This document shows positions 6,894-12,412 of a stretch of DNA of 12,412 bases, in pieces (positions within the stretch are counted from its first letter, which is position 1; each line of letters starts with the position of its first letter). Under the pieces are notes generated by a model that did not search any database, was not told the origin of the DNA, and worked only from the letters and a program-made list of their open reading frames with translations. Made by a program: the position numbers and the translations under genes. This DNA comes from Buchnera aphidicola (Lipaphis pseudobrassicae) (GTDB lineage Bacteria > Pseudomonadota > Gammaproteobacteria > Enterobacterales > Enterobacteriaceae). The stretch spans positions 101,099 to 113,510 of the forward strand of contig NZ_CP034870.1 of assembly GCF_005081185.1 (NCBI RefSeq), read 5' to 3'.

Positions 6894-7944
6894 ATTATTA
6901 TTTATTGATCGAGATGGAACATTAATTAACGAACCGATTGATACTTTTCAAGTGGATTCAATAACTAAATTAGTTTTTAAAAAAAATGTTATTTCTTCAT
7001 TACGTAAATTAATAAAGTTTAATTATAAGTTAATTATAGTTACTAATCAAGATGGATTAGGTAGTAAAACTTTCCCATTAAAAAATTTTAATATACCTCA
7101 TTTTTTTATGTTAGATATTTTTCGATCAGAAGGAATATTATTTGATGATATATTAATTTGCCCTCATTTAATAAACGATAATTGTGAGTGTCGTAAACCT
7201 AAGATAAAAATGGTAAAACCATGGTTATCTAAAATAGATAAAAAACGTAGTTATGTTATCGGTGATCGTAACACAGATATGATATTAGCAAAAAACATAG
7301 ATATTAAAGGGATTCAATACAAAGAAAATAAATTTAATTGGATTGATATTACAAATCAAATTATAAAATATAATAGATATGCAGAAATTGTCAGAAAAAC
7401 AAAAGAAACAGAAGTACATATACAAGTTTTTTTAGATTCAGAAGAAAATAGTAAGATTAATACAGGTATAAAGTTTTTCGATCATATGTTAGAACAGTTA
7501 TCAGTTCACAGCGGAATTTATATGAATATTTTTGCTATAGGTGATATTCATATTGATGATCATCATACTATAGAAGATGTAGGAATTACTTTAGGAGAGG
7601 TTTTATTAAAAGCTTTAGGAAACAAGAATGGTTTAGGTAGATTTGGTTTTTACGTTCCTATGGATGAAAGTAAATCTAGTTGTATCTTAGATATATCAAA
7701 TCGTCCATATTTAAAATTTCAAGCAAAATTTAATTATAAAATGGTTGGTGATCTTAATACTAATATGATTGAGCATTTTTTTTATTCTCTTTCTTATTCT
7801 ATGAAAATTACACTTCATTTATATGCTGAAGGTAAAAATGATCATCATTGTATTGAAAGTTTATTTAAAGCTTTTGGATGTACATTACGTCAAGCAATTA
7901 AAATAAAAGGAAATAAATTACCAACTTCAAAAGGATTCTTATAA
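6883..7944 (+). CDS. hisB: Bifunctional histidinol-phosphatase / imidazoleglycerol-phosphate dehydratase
   Basis: Carries out two steps: dehydration of imidazoleglycerol phosphate (C-terminal domain) and removal of phosphate from histidinol phosphate (N-terminal HAD domain). The domain order matches the enterobacterial fusion. With the start at 6883 the protein has 353 residues (E. coli 355). HAD motifs are FIDRDGTL (7-14, Asp9 and Asp11), TNQDGLG (54-60) and IGDR (127-130). The zinc loop is Cys93, His95, Cys101, Cys103. The dehydratase domain begins near residue 166 with FFDHMLEQ (198-205), DDHHT (225-229), [10 protein letters not shown] (297-306) and [14 protein letters not shown] (319-332). 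The start choice rests on the family N-terminus [13 protein letters not shown] and AAGAGG (6872-6877) 5 nt upstream. It overlaps hisC by 11 nt and hisH by 1 nt (TAATG). Confidence 0.97.
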   Translation: MKNKLLFIDRDGTLINEPIDTFQVDSITKLVFKKNVISSLRKLIKFNYKLIIVTNQDGLGSKTFPLKNFNIPHFFMLDIFRSEGILFDDILICPHLINDNCECRKPKIKMVKPWLSKIDKKRSYVIGDRNTDMILAKNIDIKGIQYKENKFNWIDITNQIIKYNRYAEIVRKTKETEVHIQVFLDSEENSKINTGIKFFDHMLEQLSVHSGIYMNIFAIGDIHIDDHHTIEDVGITLGEVLLKALGNKNGLGRFGFYVPMDESKSSCILDISNRPYLKFQAKFNYKMVGDLNTNMIEHFFYSLSYSMKITLHLYAEGKNDHHCIESLFKAFGCTLRQAIKIKGNKLPTSKGFL

Positions 7945-8537
7945 TGAATGAAATAGTAGTATTAGATACTGATTGTGCTAATTTAACATCAATTAGAGTA
8001 GCAATTAAACAACTAGGTTATTATCCTATTATAACTTCCGAACCTGATATAGTAATGCGTGCTAAGAAAATTTTTTTACCTGGCGTAGGTACGGCTGCAG
8101 CAGTCATGAAGGTGTTATTTGAAAAAAAGCTTGTTAATATTATTAGAGAGTTTACAAATCCAATTTTAGGAATATGTCTTGGAATGCAACTTTTTTGTAC
8201 CTTTAGTGAAGAATGTGATGGTGTTCAAACACTTGATATAATTAAATCTTCTGTGTTACGTTTAAAAACTGATAAGTTATCTTTACCTCATATAGGATGG
8301 AATAAAATTGCACTAAATAAACCAAGTCCTTTGTTTAAGTTTATACCAAATTATTCAAGGTTTTATTTTGTTCATAGTTATATAGTTCCCGTTAGTAAAT
8401 ATTCCTTATCTACTACTAATTATGGTATTAATTTTAGCTCAATTATACAAAAAAATAATTTTTTTGGAGTTCAGTTTCATCCAGAAAAATCTGGTGATAT
8501 AGGTTCTCAATTATTAAAGAATTTTTTGGAGATATAA
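7944..8537 (+). CDS. hisH: Imidazole glycerol phosphate synthase, glutaminase subunit
   Basis: Class I glutamine amidotransferase that releases ammonia from glutamine and channels it to HisF. It has 197 residues (E. coli 196). The catalytic triad is visible: Cys78 in GICLGMQL, and His179 and Glu181 in [11 protein letters not shown]. The oxyanion segment FLPGVGT (44-50) and PHIGWN (115-120) are also conserved. Asp10 stands where E. coli has Gly in the LDTGCANL motif. The start shares one base with the hisB stop (TAATG), with AAAAGGA (7929-7935) 8 nt upstream inside hisB, so translation is probably coupled. HisH and HisF must form a heterodimer; hisA lies between their genes as in enteric bacteria. 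Confidence 0.97.
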   Translation: MNEIVVLDTDCANLTSIRVAIKQLGYYPIITSEPDIVMRAKKIFLPGVGTAAAVMKVLFEKKLVNIIREFTNPILGICLGMQLFCTFSEECDGVQTLDIIKSSVLRLKTDKLSLPHIGWNKIALNKPSPLFKFIPNYSRFYFVHSYIVPVSKYSLSTTNYGINFSSIIQKNNFFGVQFHPEKSGDIGSQLLKNFLEI

Positions 8538-9274
8538 TGATTATTCCTGCATTTGATTTAATTAACGGTAAAGCAGTACGTTTATATCAAGGAAATTATT
8601 ACCATCAAAAAAATTATGATATAAATTTACATAGTTCTCTAAAAGAATATGCATTGAAAGGAGTTAAACTTGTTCATTTAGTAGATTTAGATGGAGCAAA
8701 AAATATTAAAAGCAGACAATTAGAACTATTAAAAAAAATACTTTCTTATAGCACTATTCCTATACAAATTGGAGGAGGTATAAGAAATGAACAAGATATA
8801 GAAATGCTTTTAAATCTTGGTGCAAAAAGAGTAGTTATCGGTTCTATTTGTATATTAAATAAAAGTAAGGTAAAAGAATGGTTGAAACGTTACGGTTCGG
8901 ATGTAATTGTTTTAGCATTAGACATTCATATCAGTCGTAGTAGTAAAAAAGAAATATACATTCATGGATGGCAAAAAAAAACTGATTATTCATTAGAAGA
9001 AATTATAGAGTATTTTTTATCAGATAATTTAAAACATGTATTATGTACTGATATATCTAAAGATGGCACATTATTAGGTCCAAATGTTAAACTATATACA
9101 GAAATTGTACAATCTTTTAAACAAATAGAATTTCAAGCTTCTGGAGGAATATCAGAATTACAAGATATTCTTACTTTAAAAAAAACTGGAGTTCAAAATG
9201 TTATTATAGGTCGTGCTTTATTAGAAAAAAAATTTACTATAAAGGAAGCATTAAAATGTTGGCAAAACGAATAA
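8537..9274 (+). CDS. hisA: ProFAR isomerase (phosphoribosylformimino-AICAR-phosphate isomerase)
   Basis: Amadori isomerisation of ProFAR to PRFAR, fourth step of the pathway, on a (beta/alpha)8 barrel related to HisF. Length 245 residues, identical to E. coli. Catalytic Asp7 (MIIPAFDL) and Asp129 (VLALDI) are in place. The phosphate-binding loops IQIGGGIR (77-83) and ASGGIS (201-206) are intact, as are [12 protein letters not shown] (168-179) and [11 protein letters not shown] (224-234). The start shares one base with the hisH stop, and GGAG (8528-8531) sits 5 nt upstream. It overlaps hisF by 19 nt, the longest overlap in the operon. It contains an A9 tract (8973-8981). Confidence 0.97.
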   Translation: MIIPAFDLINGKAVRLYQGNYYHQKNYDINLHSSLKEYALKGVKLVHLVDLDGAKNIKSRQLELLKKILSYSTIPIQIGGGIRNEQDIEMLLNLGAKRVVIGSICILNKSKVKEWLKRYGSDVIVLALDIHISRSSKKEIYIHGWQKKTDYSLEEIIEYFLSDNLKHVLCTDISKDGTLLGPNVKLYTEIVQSFKQIEFQASGGISELQDILTLKKTGVQNVIIGRALLEKKFTIKEALKCWQNE

Positions 9275-10032
9275 TAGCATGCCTTGATGTTAGTAATGGT
9301 TTAGTGGTAAAAGGAGTGCAGTTTCAAAATCATGAAGTTGTAGGTAGTATAATACCACTTTCTAAACGTTATGCAGAAAATGGTATAGATGAGTTAGTAT
9401 TTTACGATATTACTGCTGCAACAAAAAATAAATTAGTTAATAGAAGATGGATCGAAAAAATTGCTGAAGTAATAAATATACCATTTTGTGTTGCTGGAGG
9501 CATTAAAAGTGTAGAAGATGCAAAAAATATTTTATCTAGTGGTGCAGATAAAATATCAATTAATTCTTCAGCTTTACAAGATCCTAATTTAATTACAAAA
9601 ATTTCAGATCGTTTTGGTGTTCAATGTACAGTAGTTGGTATAGATTCTTGGTATGATAATTCAAAACAGTGTTATATGGTACAACAGTATACAGGTGATA
9701 TGAATAAAACTTATCAAACTAATTGGAGAACTGTTGATTGGGTAAAAAAAGTTCAAAAAAAAGGAGCAGGTGAAATTGTTTTAAACATGATGAATAAAGA
9801 TGGATTACAAAAAGGTTATGACCTTTTGCAACTAAATGAAATAAGGTCTATTTGTAAAGTTCCTTTAATTGCATCAGGAGGTGCTGGAAATATGAATCAT
9901 TTTTATGATGCTTTACATTATTCTAAGGTAGATGGAGTATTAGCTGCATCTGTTTTTCATAAAAATATAGTAAATATAAAAAAGTTAAAAAATTTTTTAA
10001 TTGAAAAAGGAATAGAGATTAGAGTATGTTAA
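9256..10032 (+). CDS. hisF: Imidazole glycerol phosphate synthase, cyclase subunit
   Basis: Uses ammonia delivered by HisH to turn PRFAR into imidazoleglycerol phosphate plus AICAR, which re-enters purine synthesis. It is a (beta/alpha)8 barrel of 258 residues, the same length as E. coli HisF. The two catalytic aspartates are Asp11 (CLDV) and Asp130 (VVGIDSWYD). Phosphate-binding loops FCVAGGIKS (77-85) and IASGGAGNM are intact, as is [12 protein letters not shown] (96-107). Ala8 replaces the Pro found in most family members (RIIPCLDV). The start lies within the end of hisA (19-nt overlap), with AAAGGA 9 nt upstream. The stop overlaps the hisI start by 7 nt. Confidence 0.97.
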   Translation: MLAKRIIACLDVSNGLVVKGVQFQNHEVVGSIIPLSKRYAENGIDELVFYDITAATKNKLVNRRWIEKIAEVINIPFCVAGGIKSVEDAKNILSSGADKISINSSALQDPNLITKISDRFGVQCTVVGIDSWYDNSKQCYMVQQYTGDMNKTYQTNWRTVDWVKKVQKKGAGEIVLNMMNKDGLQKGYDLLQLNEIRSICKVPLIASGGAGNMNHFYDALHYSKVDGVLAASVFHKNIVNIKKLKNFLIEKGIEIRVC

Positions 10033-10643
10033 ACGAAAAAAAATTATCAAATCTTAATTGGACTAAAACTAATGGAATGCTTCCTGCGATAGTGCAAGAT
10101 TCTTGCTCTTATGAAGTATTAATGCATGGATATATGAATAAAGAAGCTTTATTACAAACTCAAGAAAATGGTTTAGTAACATTTTACTCTCGTACTAAGA
10201 ATCGTTTATGGGTTAAAGGAGAAAAATCAGGAAATTATTTAAAAGTCCTTAAAGTTCTTACGGATTGTGATTATGACACACTTTTAGTAATAGTAAAATC
10301 CATAGGAAAAACTTGTCATTTAGGAAATAAAAGCTGTTTTTTTTCAGATGAATATAATGTAAATTTTCTTGATAAATTAGAAAATATTATAGAAAATAAA
10401 AAAAAATTAGATGTAAGTAATTCCTATACAACTCATTTATATAAATCTGGAACGAGTCGTATTGCGCAAAAAGTTGGTGAAGAAGCTATAGAAACAATAT
10501 TGGCGGCGATGAAAAAAAATAAAAATGAACTAATAGATGAAACTTCAGATTTAATTTATCATTTAATTGTATTGTTACACGATCAAAATTTAACTTTTAA
10601 TACAGTACTGAATAATTTAAGAAAAAGAAATGAAAAACAATAG
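10026..10643 (+). CDS. hisI: Bifunctional phosphoribosyl-AMP cyclohydrolase / phosphoribosyl-ATP pyrophosphatase
   Basis: Performs steps two and three: removal of pyrophosphate from PR-ATP, then opening of the adenine ring. It has 205 residues (E. coli 203), the enterobacterial HisIE fusion. The N-terminal cyclohydrolase (to about 115) shows [19 protein letters not shown] (52-70), the metal site Asp80, Cys81, Asp82, Asp84, and Cys97/Cys104 ([11 protein letters not shown]). The C-terminal MazG-like pyrophosphatase has [20 protein letters not shown] (133-152), Glu152, Glu153 and Glu156, and [10 protein letters not shown] (171-180). The start overlaps hisF by 7 nt and has only a weak ribosome site (AGAG close by, AAGGA 14 nt away), so coupling to hisF translation is likely. 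Last gene of the his operon; an A9 tract lies in the interdomain linker (10398-10406). Confidence 0.97.
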   Translation: MLNEKKLSNLNWTKTNGMLPAIVQDSCSYEVLMHGYMNKEALLQTQENGLVTFYSRTKNRLWVKGEKSGNYLKVLKVLTDCDYDTLLVIVKSIGKTCHLGNKSCFFSDEYNVNFLDKLENIIENKKKLDVSNSYTTHLYKSGTSRIAQKVGEEAIETILAAMKKNKNELIDETSDLIYHLIVLLHDQNLTFNTVLNNLRKRNEKQ

Positions 10644-10958
10644 TAATTTTGATTAAAAAATAATATTTATATAATGTTAATAAAGTAAAAAATACTAAAA
10701 AATCAACTTATGTATTTCAATGTCAAAAAATCAATTATATTCAATATATCATCTATTAATAATTTTTAAATTTATTAGATATTAAGTAAACTTTTTTCTT
10801 TTTATTTTAAAAGTTCATAATATAATACAAAATTTTATTTGAATATTTTATTTTTAATAAACGAAAAATAGTTATAATATCATTTATTATAAAAATTTTA
10901 TATAAAAAATAATTTTTTTTAAATACATTTAAAAAATGTTTTTTAGTTGGAGAAAAAA
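10644..10958 (+). promoter_or_regulatory. hisI-gnd spacer with candidate gnd promoter elements
   Basis: This 315-bp AT-rich spacer holds no gene. Two perfect TATAAT hexamers (10821-10826 and 10873-10878) could be -10 boxes for gnd. Each has only a TTTTTA-type -35 at 16 nt. A 7-bp stem AACTTTT / AAAAGTT (10789-10795 with 10809-10815) and a hairpin at 10925-10939 are visible. No strong terminator follows hisI, so some his read-through into gnd is possible. A 10-bp direct repeat AAAAAATCAA occurs at 10697 and 10725, probably by composition. Confidence 0.35.
10925..10944 (+). terminator. Small hairpin and T-run just before the gnd ribosome site
   Basis: ACATTT (10925-10930) and AAATGT (10934-10939) form a perfect 6-bp stem with an AAA loop, followed by T residues to 10944, only 2 nt before the gnd TTGGAG. 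It could be the end of the his transcript or a weak regulatory hairpin in the gnd leader. The stem has just one G-C pair. Confidence 0.25.
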
Positions 10959-12371
10959 ATGTCAAAACAACAAATTGGTGTTGTAGGAATGGCAGTAATG
11001 GGACGGAATTTAGCATTAAATATTGAGAGTAAAAATTATACTGTATCCATATACAATAGAACAAAATCAATCACAGAAGAGGTAGTTAATAAAAATATCG
11101 GAAAAAAAATTTTTCCATATTTTTCTATTAAAGAGTTTATTTATTCACTTGTAAAACCTAGATGTATTTTATTAATGGTTCAATCGGGTAAAGCAACTGA
11201 TGAAACTATTGAGTCAATTATTCCTTATTTAGAAGAAGAAGATATATTAATTGATGGAGGAAATACTTTTTATAAAGATACTATCCGAAGAAGCAATGAA
11301 TTATCTAAATATGGTATTAATTTTATTGGAATGGGTGTTTCTGGAGGTGAACTAGGTGCATTAACTGGTCCATCAATTATGCCTGGAGGTCAAAAAAAAG
11401 CATATAAATTAGTATCTTCTATGTTAAAAAAGATATCAGCTAAATTCAAACATGAAGCATGTGTAAGTTATATTGGTCCTAATGGTTCGGGACATTATGT
11501 AAAAATGATACATAATGGTATTGAATATGGTGACATGCAATTAATTGCAGAGTCATATTTTTTATTGAAACATTTATTAAATATGAATAATAAAGAATTA
11601 GCAAATACATTTTCTGAATGGAATAAAGGAGAGTTAAACAGTTATTTAATTGATATAACAAAAGATATTTTTCTTAAAAAAGATGAGAATAACAATTATT
11701 TAATAGACTTTATTTTAGACATTGCAGAAGATAAAGGTACAGGAAAATGGATTAGTAAAAATGCTTTAGAGTTTCGTGAACCACTTTCACTAATTACTCA
11801 ATCTGTTTTTTCACGTTATTTATCTTCTCTTAGAGAGCAACGCATATCTGCATCTAAGATATTAAAAAAACCTAATACAGAAGTGTTTATTAAAGATAAA
11901 AGTAGTTTTATTGAAGAAGTGAGACGTGCTTTATATTTAGGTAAAATTATTTCTTATGCCCAAGGTTTTTCTCAATTAAAAAGAGCTTCGGATAAATATT
12001 CTTGGAATCTAAAATATGATAAAATTGCTAAAATTTTTAGATCTGGATGTATTATCCGAGCAAATTTTTTACAAAAAATTGCAGAAGAATATTCTAGTAA
12101 TACAAAAATAGTTAATTTGTTATTAACACCTTATTTTTCAAAAATTGCTAATGAATATGCAATTTCATTACGTAACGTTGTGATTCAATCAATAAAATAT
12201 GGTATTTCTGTTCCTACTTTTTCTGCAGCAATATCATATTATGATAGTTATCGTACCGTAAATTCATCAGCTAATCTTATACAAGCTCAAAGAGATTATT
12301 TTGGTTCACATACTTATCAAAGAACTGATAAATCTGGTTATTTTCATACGAATTGGTCAGAAAAAAAATAA
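10959..12371 (+). CDS. gnd: 6-phosphogluconate dehydrogenase, decarboxylating
   Basis: Oxidises 6-phosphogluconate to ribulose-5-phosphate and CO2, making NADPH; cytosolic homodimer of the oxidative pentose-phosphate pathway. With the start at 10959 it has 470 residues (E. coli 468) and begins [20 protein letters not shown], which includes the dinucleotide-binding fingerprint. Catalytic and substrate positions are Ser128-Gly-Gly in [19 protein letters not shown], Lys182 and Asn186 in HYVKMIHNG, Glu189-Tyr190, and Arg445 and His451 near the C-terminus ([14 protein letters not shown]). TTGGAG (10947-10952) lies 6 nt upstream. An in-frame TTG start at 10947 would fall on this ribosome site and is rejected. 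Its own leader suggests separate transcription, although it follows hisI on the same strand. Ribulose-5-phosphate can feed PRPP for the his pathway. Confidence 0.98.
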   Translation: MSKQQIGVVGMAVMGRNLALNIESKNYTVSIYNRTKSITEEVVNKNIGKKIFPYFSIKEFIYSLVKPRCILLMVQSGKATDETIESIIPYLEEEDILIDGGNTFYKDTIRRSNELSKYGINFIGMGVSGGELGALTGPSIMPGGQKKAYKLVSSMLKKISAKFKHEACVSYIGPNGSGHYVKMIHNGIEYGDMQLIAESYFLLKHLLNMNNKELANTFSEWNKGELNSYLIDITKDIFLKKDENNNYLIDFILDIAEDKGTGKWISKNALEFREPLSLITQSVFSRYLSSLREQRISASKILKKPNTEVFIKDKSSFIEEVRRALYLGKIISYAQGFSQLKRASDKYSWNLKYDKIAKIFRSGCIIRANFLQKIAEEYSSNTKIVNLLLTPYFSKIANEYAISLRNVVIQSIKYGISVPTFSAAISYYDSYRTVNSSANLIQAQRDYFGSHTYQRTDKSGYFHTNWSEKK

Positions 12372-12410
12372 TTTTAATCTCAAAAAAATCAAAATTATTA
12401 ACATTTTTTT
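12367..12410 (+). terminator. Possible weak gnd terminator
   Basis: AATAATTTT (12367-12375, overlapping the gnd stop) is complementary to AAAATTATT (12391-12399) around a 15-nt loop, and T7 follows at 12404-12410. The stem contains no G-C pair, so stability is low. The right window edge prevents judging what lies beyond. Confidence 0.25.
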
Positions 12411-12412
12411 AT

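Noticed and set aside
10697-10738. Direct repeat AAAAAATCAA as a repeat element or binding site
   Set aside because: Only two copies of a low-complexity word 28 nt apart; a similar word also occurs after gnd, so composition explains it.
10947-10958. TTG start giving gnd four extra residues
   Set aside because: The TTG sits on the TTGGAG ribosome site itself; ATG 10959 gives the standard [10 protein letters not shown] start.
10807-11070. 87-codon minus-strand open frame across the gnd start
   Set aside because: Half lies over the conserved gnd N-terminus and half in A/T-rich spacer; the composition is that of chance translation and no start signal is visible.
1-12412. CRISPR array, IS element, phage genes, tRNA or rRNA
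   Set aside because: No regularly spaced repeats, no transposase-like protein, no terminal inverted repeats flanking a gene, and no cloverleaf or rRNA-like GC-rich segment were seen.

Overview
This window looks like a chromosomal segment of Buchnera aphidicola, the obligate aphid endosymbiont, or of a very close relative. Three observations support this. The DNA is extremely AT-rich, with A/T-ending codons and long poly(A)/poly(T) tracts. Every protein is close to its Escherichia coli orthologue in length and motifs. The gene order dapA-aroC-smrB-hisGDCBHAFI-gnd matches what I remember of Buchnera chromosomes; that last point is recalled, not searched.

Layout. On the minus strand are the first 181 codons of dapA (lysine/diaminopimelate pathway, cut by the left window edge), an unusually long spacer of about 818 bp with several hairpins but no recognisable gene, and aroC (chorismate synthase). 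smrB (ribosome-collision endonuclease) runs divergently from aroC. After a 387-bp spacer holding three terminator-like hairpins comes the complete eight-gene histidine operon hisG-D-C-B-H-A-F-I on the plus strand (3571-10643). Seven of its eight genes overlap the gene before them or after them by 1 to 19 nt; only hisG-hisD is separated, by 9 nt. A 315-bp spacer then leads to gnd (6-phosphogluconate dehydrogenase), which ends 41 nt before the right edge.

How it works together. The his genes encode all ten steps from PRPP and ATP to histidine, with hisB, hisD and hisI each supplying a multifunctional enzyme. dapA and aroC begin the diaminopimelate/lysine branch and complete chorismate for aromatic amino acids. 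These are essential amino acids that Buchnera supplies to its host. gnd provides NADPH and ribulose-5-phosphate, the route towards the PRPP used by HisG.

I find no IS element, CRISPR array, tRNA, rRNA or phage gene. There is no exotic new system here. The least explained signals are non-coding: tandem terminator-like hairpins before hisG where the E. coli histidine leader peptide is absent, a possible small-RNA unit in the dapA-aroC spacer, and an 11-nt poly(A) tract inside hisC.
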